Shown: piece after piece, positions 1 to 11,112 of the stretch
Layout: every line of letters starts with the position of its first letter
Numbering within the stretch: the first letter of the stretch is position 1
Origin: Anthoceros angustus
Lineage: Eukaryota; Streptophyta; Anthocerotopsida; Anthocerotales; Anthocerotaceae
Assembly: GCA_010909165.1 (NCBI GenBank)
Contig: MU008177.1
Span: 310,001-374,000, forward strand
Direction of reading: 5' to 3'
Length of the DNA stretch: 64,000 bases
Program-made: the position numbers and the translations under genes
Notes under the pieces: model-generated
The model's database searches: none
What the model saw: only the letters and a program-made list of their open reading frames with translations
What the model was told of the DNA's origin: nothing

Positions 1-1
1 G

Positions 2-376
2 GTTGTTGACCACAGAAGAGTCATGTCCCTAAGGCGCACTACAGCCCAGCTGCGCCAAGTTGAGGAAGAACATCTTTGCTCAGATGACTGTGAAGAAGGA
101 AGTGAGCTCGGACCGGAAGATGAAGACGATGGCCCTATACCAGATATTCTCGGGCACAGCGATGATGATCAATCAAATGCGTAGGCAGAGGTACGAGATC
201 TTGGACTCATGGAGATCTTAGGGATGCCCGGTGTTTCCTTTACAGGGCCGACGGTGAGGTATGACCCCGATGGAGTGGAAGGGCAGCGGCTTAACTTCCA
301 GACAAGAGGCAACCATTTGGTGGCCGATCCGAGTGGTTTGTTCGCTTCCCAAGGGAGGCCGCAGGGCGGTTGGTGA
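2..376 (+). pseudogene. 3' end of an unrecognised coding sequence, interrupted by a stop
   Basis: One frame stays open from the window edge to a TGA at 374-376 except for a single TAG at 182-184. The first part is very acidic (runs of E and D around residues 35-55), and the part after the TAG is neutral and glycine-rich and ends in GGW. I do not recognise the family. Its position at the edge of a transposon-rich stretch makes the tail of an element polyprotein or a decayed gene equally possible. The internal stop suggests it is no longer coding. An intron hiding the TAG cannot be excluded. Confidence 0.3.
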
Positions 377-1700
377 CCACATGGGTACTCGAACCCCTCG
401 GAGTGTTTTTTTGTTTTGTGTTTAAGTTGTGAGAATCGTGGAGTTGGAATGTGAAGTAGGTTAGGAAATAAGAAAAGTCTACTAGAGCCTAGTAGGAGGA
501 AGAGAGTCTAGTCTGATCCGGAAAAACCGGAGGGTTGGTGCTCGACCGGTTGCTACTTCGGATGCTAGGGCCGTTGCTAACGGACTGTTGCTATGTGACA
601 AACTTGGAGCTTTGTTGCTATGGTAGCAACCAAGTCGGAGTTATTTTCCGATAAATTGAAATCAATTGGCGAAATCATTGGAAAATATTGAGCGAGGAAA
701 TGAGGTCCTATTAGCAATTAAGTCCAGTGGGGGAAGAGAAGAATATTGCAGCGAACCCGGGCAGGCGGGCGCGCCTCAAGCTCGGGCGTGGCCGTGAGCC
801 AGAGGCGGGCGAGACGCGTGCGGGTCACATAAGTCGCAGGCGCAGCGGCCTCGAGAAGGCCGAATCGGGTTGAGTGGCGGTCCGGGGATGCGGTGTGGAA
901 GCGGGCGGAAGTCGTGTCTTGAGTCGGCGGCAACATCCCAAGGCTCTGCGGGGGAGGAGCCGAGGCGGAGCGAGGCGGTGAGGAAGCTCGAAGGCGGCGT
1001 GGCGAGGAATCGCAGGCAAGCGGGGTGCGGTAAATCATGGCGGGTGGAATAATCGGGCGGCGGCTCTGGAAAGGCGGGCGGCTCGGCGTGGTATGCAAGA
1101 AAGAGGAGGCAGGCGGGGGGCGTAAGTGGAGGCCAGCGGGGAAGAGGGCGTGCGAGGCAGTGCAAATTGGTGGCACGCACCCGAGGTGCGGATAAAGGGA
1201 GGCAGAGCGCACTGGGGTCTGTCTAAGCGTGGTTGCAGGATACCTCCAAGCCTCACATATTTGAGGTGGTGGAAGGCAGCGGCGGCGGGAGCATGTTGAG
1301 GTCAGAGGATGAGAACAGGGTTCCAATTCGAGTGGTGGTCTTGAGTCGGGACATAGAAAGCGGGGTGGCGGTGGAATAAATCCGACTGGGTAGTCAGCGT
1401 GCTTTCCGTTGTGGACCGAGAGATACCAAGCCGAGGGCAAGGCGAGACAGCTTTGATGAATGAGGAGATTGAATTCCGGTAGGAATAAATCGATCGAGGC
1501 ACTCCACCTTGTGGGGTTGAGGCGAGGCGTGATTACTCCATGGGGGCTTCTCGGTCAAGCAAGGCTAAGAGGAAATTTCGGGGTGGGGAGTCGACCACGA
1601 GGCGATACACGAGCAGTGGGCACGAAGGCTTGCGTGGCGGTGCATCGCGATGGCGGGACTCTTTGCTTGTAAACTCGAGCCCGCGTCACGGGTCGGGAAG
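377..1700. other. No supported gene; purine-rich and GC-rich spacer
   Basis: The plus strand is rich in G and A from about 720 to 1440. This creates long open frames on the minus strand that encode only low-complexity P/R/S-rich sequence. The words GTTGCTA and TTGCTA recur several times between 540 and 640. No family signature, splice pattern or RNA gene was seen. It is probably untranslated or LTR-like DNA of the neighbouring elements. Confidence 0.4.
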
Positions 1701-1701
1701 C

Positions 1702-3231
1702 ATGGGCCCTAAGAAGAACACTCCGGTGGCCATTGAGGCCATTACCAGCATCGGTGGCCCAACATGGGACTTGGAGGTGGCGGGTTCTTTGGTGGCTAAG
1801 CATCACTTGTCCTTCATGGACAAAAGTGGTGCTTCTGATGGCCAGTTGGTTGGAATGTCACGGGACACATGAGGGAGAAGGCCAGGAAGGCAACACGAGA
1901 ACCAACCCCGCTGGAATATTCGATTGTTCGGCATCTATGAGAGGCTGAAGAGGAATGTGGTGGAATAATCATTGATCCTTTAGGAAGCCATCTCCCAAAA
2001 ATTGCGGAGGCCTGTTGCCATTGCTCCCACATTGTCTAGGGTGGAGAATGGTGGGCCACAAGTTAGACCACAGGCGGATTAGCCAAGTGGATCTGTGCTC
2101 TCGGCTCACTAAGAAGCTAGAGCACATTGCTGACCATTTTCTTGTCTTTCTCTATGAAGTGGTGAGAGGGTCCAAGATAGATTGGGCCAGGATGTTCTAT
2201 GACACAGCATGCAGGGAGAGGGACCACTTGACCCTACCATCACCCAGTCCCTCAGCTCTATCTCCCTTCTTAATCCACGTTTTTGACCATGCCAAGTTCT
2301 TTGGAGGATGGAGATGGTCTCGACCTTCCATGCAGGCGGTGTTTGAAAGAAGGAAGCCCAAAGAGGTCGGAGGAAGAGGCCATCTCCGGTGGCACGGGAG
2401 TGAAGATGAGAAGTCAAGTGTCCATGAAGAGGAATGTGGCTTGCTAAGGTATCGGCCGACGGTTGCTAACAAAGCAAGCAGTTGCTAAGACTCCAAGGCA
2501 CCAAGAGGTCGTGAGCAGCAGGGGACTCCAACCACTCCTAGAGCCACAAGAGCAGCAGGAGCTCACAGGACGGGACAAAGGAAGGCCGGCAGCACCGGTT
2601 CCAGCCGTGGGGGAAACCACAGTCAGCAGGAGGAATCGGCCCAACCCTTGGGCACGGCCGGTGATCCGAAAGTGCTACTGTTCAAGGGTGACCCTCAAGT
2701 ATACCGAGTGGTGGGGAGAGTCGATTCTTGACGAGATAGGAAGGAGGAACCCATTCCAGTGGGTTTGGGGACCTAACATCACCTGCGAGGGCTGTCTCGG
2801 CTATGGCGCACTAGGGGTGAGATGGAGGACAGATAGCTCTGGTCCTCTCCTTGATGAGCTTCTGAGCGGCCAGGGGAGCAACAGGAGCGGCTAAAGGAGC
2901 TCCGAGTGAGGAGAAGGAGGACTTGGAGGGCCGCCTAGGTAGCTTGGAAGTGGAAATAAGGAAGATCCGAGAAGAATTGCAGCGGAAGTCCAAGGACCAG
3001 GAAACCCTCATGGCCCAGCTCTTGGACGCACAAAACACCATAGGAGAGCTGCAGAATGTCATCTCAGATGCACAAGTGCAGGCTGAAACCTCGGATGCCC
3101 TCGCTGAGCGCTACAAGAAGGAGAGGGACGAGGCAAGGAAAGGCTGGAAGGAGGCCAAGAGGGCTAGGATTGCAAGGAGAGCCACCATGGAAGATGCGGA
3201 GACTCCTATGGAAGAATCATTCTTGAGTTAA
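1702..3231 (+). pseudogene. Broken gag-like / coiled-coil ORF of a repetitive element (MGPKK family)
   Basis: An ATG at 1702 begins MGPKK. Blocks in shifting frames follow: a W-D-L-E-V segment (about 1765-1830), a helix-rich block containing LTKKLEHIADHFLVFLYE (about 2105-2160), the words SALSPFLIHV (about 2255-2285), and a charged coiled coil of about 100 residues (2923-3231). The same order of MGPKK start, LTK..H..D..LVFL block, SALSPFLIHV block and coiled-coil tail is found in minus-strand copies between 16.5 and 23.4 kb, so this is one repeated family. Stops and frame changes separate the blocks, so this copy is dead. I do not know the family. A gag or ORF1 protein of a plant retroelement is the best guess, from its repetitiveness and its linkage to zinc-knuckle gag sequence in the other cluster. 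Confidence 0.45.
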
Positions 3232-4404
3232 GATAGAGACGCAAGCTGCCAGCAGCCTCCTCATTGTCTAACTCAATTTTCATTCTCTTACTCATTCTCT
3301 TCGGTTTTGTCTAGTACTCACCTTGTGTTTGAGTTTTCGGAGTTGTGAGTGGTGAAGAGAGAAGACAAGGCGGGGAGTCTGTGGGTGCTTGAGAGGAAAT
3401 TTGAAGGGAAGGCAGTGAGTTGGGCACTGTAATGGGCTGTGTGTTTGGAAAATGAGAGGGAAAAGTGAACTGTGAGAGAAGTGGAGAATGGACTGGACAT
3501 GGAGAGTTGCTGATTGGCTGTTTGAGAGGAGTAAGAGGGCTGGAGTAGTTTGCAAGTGATGGTTGTGTTGCTTTGAGGAGAGGCTCGAGGTGGGCGTTGA
3601 AATTCCGTGAGTGGATGAGACTTAATGGATGATTGCGATGAATGGTGAGCAAGTGTCTTGAGAATTGGTGAAGTGCTGTAAGGGTCTATATGAGAACCTT
3701 GTGAGGGCTGGGAGGAACTGCGAGCTGTGGAAGCGGAGATTGAGTGGGGCAGTGAGGCGTGAGAACAAGGAAAGTTGAAGAGAGTTGCTGAAGATACTGG
3801 GAGAGGGTGGGGAGGACTGCGAGAGGCACCCCAAGGGACTGTGAGAGCCTGGAGAGGTTGGCATGAGGCCGAGGAGGTGAGCTGAAAGGTTGGAGGAGAG
3901 AAAAAGAGGCCTGAAGAAGTGCTACAAGAGCTACAAGGGGTGAGGCAGCAACCACAGTTGAGTGAGTCTCGACTTTGTAGGGAGATAAGGCAGAGGTGTC
4001 AACCTTATCCACTTGGATCCCAAATGGGTCCTGCACCCTTCTAATTAATAGCCGGACTGATCCCAAGGTGGACCCCACTGCAAAAAATAGAGGGTGGTTG
4101 CTAAGATGACGGCCACGGTACACGCCGTTACTTAAGGTATGGAGGTCGAGGCGTGGCTAAGATAGCCACCAGTCGAGGCGTGGCTAAGATAGCCTGAGGT
4201 CTGGATACGTTGACTGGTAGGATAGTAGCACTGGTCTGTAAGCACTGTAGATGTTTTGGGTATGCATACGTGTTTGGTTGGATTGGCTATGTTTGGTTGT
4301 CTTGACACGAAATCACTCCCTTGGGTACGAATCTCAAGTCTACAACGATAAAGAGGGTAAATGTGGCCTCTTTGTGACCACTTGGTTTAGAAAATCACTC
4401 CACA
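3232..4404. other. No supported gene; element 3' or LTR-like sequence
   Basis: The stretch is G-rich on the plus strand and its long minus-strand frames are low-complexity S/P/T sequence. The words around 3325-3350 (GTGTTTGAG...GTTGTGAG) resemble those around 420-435, which suggests related untranslated or terminal sequence of the same element class. A short direct repeat at 4145-4194 is listed separately. No promoter or RNA gene was recognised. Confidence 0.35.
4145..4194. repeat. Two copies of a 23-bp direct repeat
   Basis: The 23-base word beginning GTCGAGGCGTGGCTAAG occurs at 4145-4167 and again at 4172-4194, four bases apart. It lies just upstream of the methyltransferase-like pseudogene. 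No function can be assigned. Confidence 0.8.
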
Positions 4405-4520
4405 GGCGCCGGCCAGCCGGCGCCCCCGGGATTGTGGGAATTCTTGGGAAGCACCCTGGCATTGGGCCAACAACAGATGCTGTTGACGAGGAGGAAGAGG
4501 GGCGCCGGCCGGCTGGCGCT
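4405..4520. repeat. GC-rich hairpins (two copies)
   Basis: At 4405-4424 two 9-bp arms (GGCGCCGGC and its complement) flank a 2-base centre. A second, less perfect copy lies at 4501-4520. A related palindrome (CGCCGG, 4-base centre, CCGGCG) occurs at 7593-7608, beyond the other end of the methyltransferase-like locus. The pair could be remnants of element termini. Confidence 0.7.
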
Positions 4521-4544
4521 CCTCTCCTTTCCTCCATGTAGGAT

Positions 4545-7428
4545 GTGAGTGGGAATAAAGGCAACAAAGGAAAAAGGAAGGCATTAGAGGGCCAAGCATC
4601 AGGCGAAAGGAGTCGTTCACATAGCGTGGACCTGGCTAGTGGACCAGGGAGAAAAACAAGGAAAATAATGCAAACGGTGCAGGAGTTGCTAGAGGACATA
4701 CCATCTGTTCATGGTTCAACGGACAAGGAGCGGTTGGCAGATGCTATTCGGGGTGAAGACCCTGCATCGCAGCCAGGGGAATTGGCCTATTCAAAAAGGT
4801 TGTTTGGAACAGTTTTGGTGAAATTGGAGAACCGACATCACACCTCACACCGGATGCTCGAGATAGGGAGGGTTGAAGCATGGACAAAGTGCACTTGGCG
4901 TGATTTGAAGGGCAAGATCAAGAAGGCGTGTACCTGCTATGTGATTGACCTACGAGTGTGAAGACCGAGCAAACTAGATTGGGACAAGTTCGGGGCAAAA
5001 AATACATCATGGGGGTTCTTGGAGGCAACCATACTTGTCGACAATGAAGCACTTGGCGATATATGTCCCGGAGAACCTCTGCCGCATCACACCTCACACC
5101 GGATGCTCGAGATAGGGAGGGTTGAAGCATGGACAAATTACTTGGCACGCGTGATTTGAAGGGCAAGATCAAGAAGGCGACACCTACATGTATGATTGAC
5201 CCAGAGTGTGAAGACCTGAGCAAACTAGATTGGGACAAGTTTAGGGCAAAAAAATACATCATGGGGGTTCTTGGAGGCAACCATACTTATGCAGAATGAA
5301 GCACTTGGCGATATATGTCCCGGAAGACTACAAGAGCTTCGGTGGAGGTTCATGTGTATTGTGATCGGCGGTCACGAGGAGATCACGTATTCTTGCAACA
5401 GATCACAATGTGTTGTCTGACAGGAGGAAGAAAATGAATTTCATTGAGCAAGTCAGATATTTGAGGGACGAATTGATTATAGCAAAATGGGACGGAGTGC
5501 AGATGACCATGGCATGGAAGTTTAATCTGTACAAACTACTTGGGTTGATTGACGACGATGAGGGGCGAGAGGACGATGTGTACAAGCAGAACAAAGTGGA
5601 CAACATGACTCATATCTTGTGCATTGCAAAGCAGGAGGGCTTAGTATGGGAGAATGTGGACAAGATTTTTACAAAGTGGGAAGCCGGGGAGCTTCCGGAG
5701 CAAAAGAAACATGTCGCGGAAGGGACGAGCAAGAAAGGCAAAGGAAAACGGAAGGTCACTCAAGAGTCCAAGAAAATCGATGCTGCATATGTGAAGCCGA
5801 AGGATATGCTTGCGAAGCCTTGGAAATCGTTTCAAGGAATACCGTTAGGGGAATGTGGGCAACATATACTAATATCAGCAACGGAAAAGGTTCTTGCAGG
5901 GCTTATTGATCTCAAGGGAATGGATGATGATATCAGCCTCCGGAAGAAATTCCATATCATCCAAGTGGCGATGGCAAAACATCTTGGATGTTCATCGTTC
6001 GAGGAGGTGCGGGAAGAGTACCCGCATCATGCAATAGATAGTGACGCGGTTTCAAACAAGACATTTTGCGGGAAGGTGAGAAAGCCATTTCTATCAAGGT
6101 TTGTGTCAGGGCATTTAGGAGGGCGCCTTGGCCCTCCATCGAAGTCATGGGTGATGGGCGCCTCAACTGATACATGGGGCCGACGCAGTGTGGTTTGGTT
6201 TAAAACTTGCAGACCCAGCTGAGGGCATCGAGGTTTTAAGGCAGGATGACTTCCGCCATTTTATATTTGAAGTCAACAACTGGAAAGGTCTTGAAAATGA
6301 GCAAAGGGCTTTGGCTGATAAGGACCTGGAAGAAGGTCTTCACGTATTTAACGTGCCTTCTAGTGACAAACAGGTGCAATACCAGGTGGAGACAAGAAAT
6401 ATTCTTGACATGCGGGGGTTTCTGAGGACGAGGGGGTACACGCTTCTAGTGATGGACGTCCCTCGTGGGTTTGACATTGGCCCTATGGATAAGCGGGTGG
6501 ACATGGCAATGATGCGAACAATGTTTCAGAGCTTTGAGGAAAAGACAACAAGTGAAGAGTTGCGCATTATAGTCATGCATGGAGTCGAAGAAGCCCACAC
6601 AAATCAGAATCCACTGGACATGGATGTGGAAAGGCGGATTGGTATCCTTCATATGGATAAGACCAACATACATAATGATAGGCGGGTTTGAGGCATGGAG
6701 TACATCAGGTGGGATGGTGTTTGAAAGACAGAAGCACAAAGGATAGAGCTCCTATGTTGCCGAATGCTATGCACGGGACGTTCAATAATGGGAGGTCAGT
6801 TATAGGACACGCCACTATGGTGAAGAAAGAGGTCTACCTGTCCAATGACAAACTGGTGGCATGCCCTTATCAACGCCCACTTGGTCTTCTGATGAAACTT
6901 ATAAGGACCTTCTCAAAGGAAGGGGACTAGGTTCTTGATGCATGTTCGGCATGGACCACCACACTTGTCTTCTCCCGGTGGATGCAATTTCAGCGCTTGA
7001 GGCGATTTCGATGTAGGTACATTCCTCAACGAATACATGGTTATGAGGTCCTTCCAGATGCAGAGGAAGAGCTTACATTTCAACCGCATCGCAGAGGACC
7101 TTCACAGTTCTGGGCAAAGGAGGTATGTATCAGCGAAAAAGATAGTGTGAAGGCACAAGTTGTTTCATTGAGTGCCAGGAGGTTGAAGACGACAACGGGT
7201 GAACTTTTGGAAGATGGGCAGCAAAAGTTGTATGATGTATGGCAGCCTGCCTTCACAGTGGACGACCCCAAGTGTGATGTGAACGAAGACGAGAAGGCCT
7301 TGGAAGAAAACGACGAATTTGAAGACGAAGAAGTAGAGCGCATTAGAAACCTAGCGGTTGTCTCAGACTCTGTGATAGGACATGCAGTAGACGAGTCGCA
7401 GATGAGCCCTCCCAATGATCCATTGTAG
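4545..7428 (+). pseudogene. Decayed beta-class (N6A/N4C type) DNA methyltransferase-like gene
   Basis: At least four plus-strand frames together look like one former gene: 4545-4961, 5410-6222, 6188-6691 and 6688-7428. The last is cut by a TAG at 6928-6930. The third has LLVMDVPRGFDIGP (about 6449-6490), in the place of the DPPY-type catalytic motif IV of amino-methyltransferases. The fourth has CPYQRPLGLL (about 6862) and then KEGD-stop-VLDACSAWTTT (about 6916-6963). This matches the Q-K-P box and the SAM-binding motif I (VLDPFxGSGTT) in the order used by beta-class enzymes such as PF01555. The TAG lies directly before motif I. The N-terminal 200-250 residues are basic and unrecognised, and an acidic tail ends at 7428. 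The glycines of motif I and the second proline and tyrosine of motif IV are altered, so a live enzyme is unlikely. The assignment is by eye. Confidence 0.5.
4838..5321 (+). repeat. Tandem duplication of about 240 bp inside the methyltransferase-like locus
   Basis: The stretch from the word CACACCTCACACCGGATGCT at about 4838 to ATATATGTCCCGGA at about 5072 recurs from about 5086 to 5321. The copies are nearly identical apart from several small indels. The duplication breaks the reading frame of the locus and is one of its inactivating lesions. Confidence 0.8.
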
Positions 7429-7742
7429 ACGTCTCATATTTTGTCTGACCGACAAGTTCTGTGGTCGGATAGAAGTATACAGTTCACGGTTGGCCACTCG
7501 CATAGCTAGCAGTAAAAAAACATCTTGAAGTGGTAGAAATTTAATTTTCCTTTCTATATTATGGACCATTGCTTTGACGAGGGTCCAACTAACGCCGGCC
7601 AACCGGCGCCCGTTTATTATATGCACACATGGAACAGCGTAAACCGTTGTTTCCAACTTGGGATCCATCGGACAAGGGTGGACCCACGTCATAAATGTTG
7701 AAAAAACATAGTTTCTAGAAAGGTGTGATCTTTGTCAAGAGG
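7429..7742. other. Spacer without a gene
   Basis: It contains the palindrome at 7593-7608 noted with its partner at 4405. Otherwise nothing was recognised. Confidence 0.4.
7593..7608. repeat. GC-rich palindrome matching those near 4405 and 4501
   Basis: Arms CGCCGG and CCGGCG flank a CCAA centre. The surrounding words (GCCGGCCAACCGGCGCC) differ by one base from those at 4409-4424. Two such palindromes bracket the methyltransferase-like locus. Confidence 0.6.
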
Positions 7743-8915
7743 CACTACAAGAAAATGAGGGTTTTTACAACGGTGTTACAACGGGCGTTGTAAACGGCGA
7801 AGTAACGCCGCTGTAAACCGAGAGCTTCATGGCGTTGTAAAATTGCCGACATGGCGGTTCGATTGCCATGTCATTAAAGGTGATATGGCGCCACATCGCC
7901 ACATCACCAAGTGATGACATGGCATGTTGTTGCCACATGGCTTCATTGCCACATCATCGTGATGATGTGGCATGATTTGATGACATGGCCCTCATCGCCA
8001 CATCACCATGTGATGACGTGGTGCCCATTGCCATGTGGCGCCTAGTCGAACCCTTGCCATGTCACCTATTTACAATGCCTTTACAAAACCATTTACAACA
8101 TCCAATTGCAAAAGGAGTTACAACATCTAAGTTTGAGACGTCTTGTGGGTACAACGCGCTTTACAACGACTGCTTTACAAAACCATTTGCAACATCCGAA
8201 TTGCAAAAGGAGTTACAACATCTAAGTTTGAGACGCCCTGTGGGTACAACGCACTTTACAACGACTGCTTTACAAAACCATTTACAACATCCGAATTGCA
8301 AAAGGAGTTACAACATCTAAGTTTGAGACGTCTCGGTGTGGGTACAACGCACTTTTACGACTGTTTTACAAAACCATTTGCAACATCCGAATTGCAAAAG
8401 GAGTTACAACATCTAAGTTTGAGACGTCTCGGTGTGGGTACAACGCACTTTACAACGACCTGTTTTACAAAACCATTTACAACATCCGAATTGCAAAAGG
8501 AGTTACAACATCTAAGTTTGAGACGTCTCGGTGTGGGTACAACGCACTTTATAACGACCCGTTTTACAAAACCATTTACAACATCCGAATTGCAAAAGGA
8601 GTTACAACATCTAAGTTTGAGACGTCTCGGTGTGGGTACAACGCACTTTACAACGACCCGTTTTACAAAACCATTTATAACATCCGACTGTAAAAGGAGT
8701 TACAACATCTAAGTTTGAGACGCGTCTTGTGGGTACAACGCACTTTACAACTAATTCGACTTTACAAAACCATTTACAACATCCGAATTGCAAAAGGAGT
8801 TACAACATCCAAGTTTGAGACGTCTCGTGTGGGTACAACGCACTTTACAACGACCTGTTTTACAAAACCATTTGCAACATCCGAATTGCAAAAGGAGTTA
8901 CAAAATCTAAGGTCC
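7743..8915. mobile_element. CACTA (En/Spm-type) transposon end with subterminal repeats
   Basis: CACTACAAGAAAA at 7743-7755 matches the classical terminal inverted repeat of plant CACTA elements. Many short TTTACAACG, TTACAAC and TTGTAAA words follow, in both orientations, as expected of subterminal transposase-binding regions. From about 8080 the words are organised into a regular tandem array. I found no facing TTTTCTTGTAGTG end in the window and no CACTA transposase, so only one terminus or a decayed element is present. If it is the left end, the element extends rightwards. Confidence 0.6.
8080..8915. repeat. Nine-copy tandem array, period 95-100 bp
   Basis: The word AAAGGAGTTACAA recurs at about 8111, 8206, 8301, 8397, 8496, 8595, 8693, 8793 and 8891. 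Each unit also carries ACAAAACCATTT, ACATCCGAATTG, a GAGACGTCTC palindrome and GGGTACAACGCACTTTA. Units differ by small substitutions and indels. The array sits in the subterminal zone of the CACTA-like end. The open frames across it are repeat artefacts. Confidence 0.9.
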
Positions 8916-8978
8916 ACCAGCAACCGAAGAGGGTTTGTATATTCCCCCCCTTGAAGGTTATGGTGTTAAGTGTGAATA

Positions 8979-9075
8979 ATGGCAGGAAGCAGCGCAGCGA
9001 TTCCTGCCATCAACAGCGTCTCTCAGCATAGGGGTTATTCTCCATTAAAGGGGTTTGGGTCCCAAAAGACCAAAA
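8979..9075 (+). repeat. Left arm of a long inverted repeat, with an internal hairpin
   Basis: At 8979-9010 ATGGCAGGAA and TTCCTGCCAT flank 12 bases. This is followed by CAACAGCGTCTCTCAGCATAGGGG and GGGGTTTGGGTCCC-like words to about 9075. The reverse complement of 11113-11208 carries the same order of words. Confidence 0.65.
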
Positions 9076-9336
9076 ATGACCCGGCAGGCCAAAATGCATC
9101 ATCTTTAGCAAAACCACTCTTTAGACATGTCTTGAAAGACATTGACCATGTTATTTTCTCGAATACTTACGCTAAGGTTAAGCCGAAGAAGGTTCGGATT
9201 TCACCTTCACAAGGAAGGGATTTCAAGGATTTTTAACGGTGCTAGGAATCCTAAACACCTCTTTCAGCGATAGTACTTCCTAGCGGGGTGAGCAGTAGGC
9301 AAACCAAACAAAATTAGTCCGACAAGCCAAAGCTGC

Positions 9337-9676
9337 GCGGACGTCCGGCGCAACCAACACGCAAAAGTAGCAATTATAAGAAGCAAGCTACCACGGACGT
9401 CCGGCGCAATTGTGAAGAACATTAAGCAAAGCGATCATGGCCATCTCGAGAGGACCAAACTACGACTCTAAAAGTAGCTGGGCGTCTGATGTGCAGTACA
9501 CAACCACAGGATCTCCATTGTTAGAGTGAAAAACATAGAAGGAATTGGAGCAATGCGGACGTTCGGCACATTGGCGCAGTCTGCTAAAACTGCCGGACGT
9601 CCGGCGCATTTTAGACCCCAATCTTGTGGGCGTCGCGAGATGGAAATGGTGGAGTGGATGCGGACGTCCGGCGCAA
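9337..9676. repeat. Five dispersed copies of a CGGACGTCCG palindrome motif
   Basis: The motif CGGACGTCCGGCGCA occurs at about 9338, 9394, 9594 and 9661, with a one- or two-base variant at 9556. The core CGGACGTCCG is a perfect palindrome, and every copy is followed by G-C-G/A-C-A. Spacing is irregular (38-161 bp), which argues for repeated binding sites rather than a simple satellite. Confidence 0.8.
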
Positions 9677-9679
9677 ATG

Positions 9680-11112
9680 TATATATATATTGTTTGTCTT
9701 CTTGGCATCCTCGGATAGGTGCGGTAGACTCAATGGCATAAGAACTCAAGGTTAAGCACCCGGTCGGATCGATTAGGATGGGGTGCTTGACTTTGGTGCT
9801 TTAGAACTTCCATATGCACTCTTGGGTCGGATTAGTACTAGGATGGCTTGCTTTTTTGGCGCTTTGAAAACTTTGTAACAACTCCACTTTAAGCAACCTA
9901 GGCGTATCAATACTAGGATGGAGTGTTGATTTTAGTGGTTTGAAAAATTTGTAAATCATCCGGTATCTAGGCGTAAAGTCATGAATATTATTTTTGAAAA
10001 TCATTTGTTGGTTGATGTTATATTCCACATTCGCTTTGTATACAACATGTTAAAACCTTTTGGCCTTACTCTATGTGCCCCTTGATGACTTGCAATTTGG
10101 ATCTCTTTGATTGGTGCGCCAAAATGTCCGCTCATTCGAGTTTGATGCATTAGATGCATAGGCCTTGGTTTCTAGATGAGCTACATTTTCCAAAATTCGA
10201 CATGTATGATGGTGGTTTCTAATGGCCAACCTTTTGAAGACGACAATGTTTCACAATGTTTTGCAGAGAAGCAAGAAAATAAATAGAATAGATGATTTGT
10301 CCTTGAGTAATGAAAGCCTGTCGGATGCAGTCGAACACAAGTATAAGAGAGCATCTGCCTGGCCACTGCGAGCCCTAGTGAGAGCCAGCGAGTATCTGAA
10401 GAAAGAGGGCTGGTCGCCCGAGCTGGGGGTTTTGACCAAATGGCTGAGTATTTCAGTGAGGCTCGAAGGAGGACACTATACCTTTGTGGCGCCCTACGGT
10501 ATGGCGCACTAGGTGTTCAGGCGAACTATAGCCAAGCTTCGCGGAGATTTTGAATTTAAGATCGACTTGCTCCATGTGCCACCCATGGATAGATTAAGGT
10601 TGAAAGCGATGCGGACTTGACAAGAAGAAATGTAAGCTACGAAGAGTTTGATCAAGAGCGGTTGAGGAGGCCTCACCATCCTTTACCTTGTCCAATTCTG
10701 CTGCAGCCTAATCTGCGAGATCTAAGTGCGGCTTATCTCCGACACGGAGGGGCCGGGTCGAGGGGGTATATGCCCGTGCAGGATTGCTCGAATCACGGGG
10801 TTTGAAAAGAGAATTGATGTGAGTGTTGGTGCGGTGGCAAGTGTGCACAAGAAACTTGAACGAAAGTGCTTGCCTACACAAGTATTGACGCAACCCTCTC
10901 CAAACCCGGTGTATTGCACCTCTTTGGAGTATAAGTCGCGACGTTGGTGCCTCCAGCTCTTTGGAGCATAAGTGCGCCAGTCATCCGGCCACTTGGTACA
11001 AAGGTGTGTCCGACATTTGTGCGGACGGTGGGCACATTAGGTCTTCTTTTGGGCTCGGATGCATGGGCTATGGGTTCGCAAATCACTAAAAACAGTGAAA
11101 TGAGACATATGC
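9680..11112. other. No supported gene; decayed repeats
   Basis: Between about 9768 and 9950 the phrase AGGATGG...TGCTT...GCTTT...AA recurs three times in diverged form. An isolated 96-codon frame at 10222-10512 has no recognisable motif and no supporting context, so I do not call it. The rest shows nothing that can be supported. Confidence 0.35.

Noticed and set aside
718-1440. 240-codon minus-strand open frame
   Set aside because: Low-complexity P/R/S-rich translation caused by a purine-rich plus strand; no motif, no splice or family support.
8080-8915. CRISPR-like regular array
   Set aside because: Units of 95-100 bp have no unique spacers, and the array lies behind a CACTA terminal repeat in a plant genome.
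10222-10512. 96-codon plus-strand frame
   Set aside because: No motif, no repeat family, no splice partners; length is compatible with chance.
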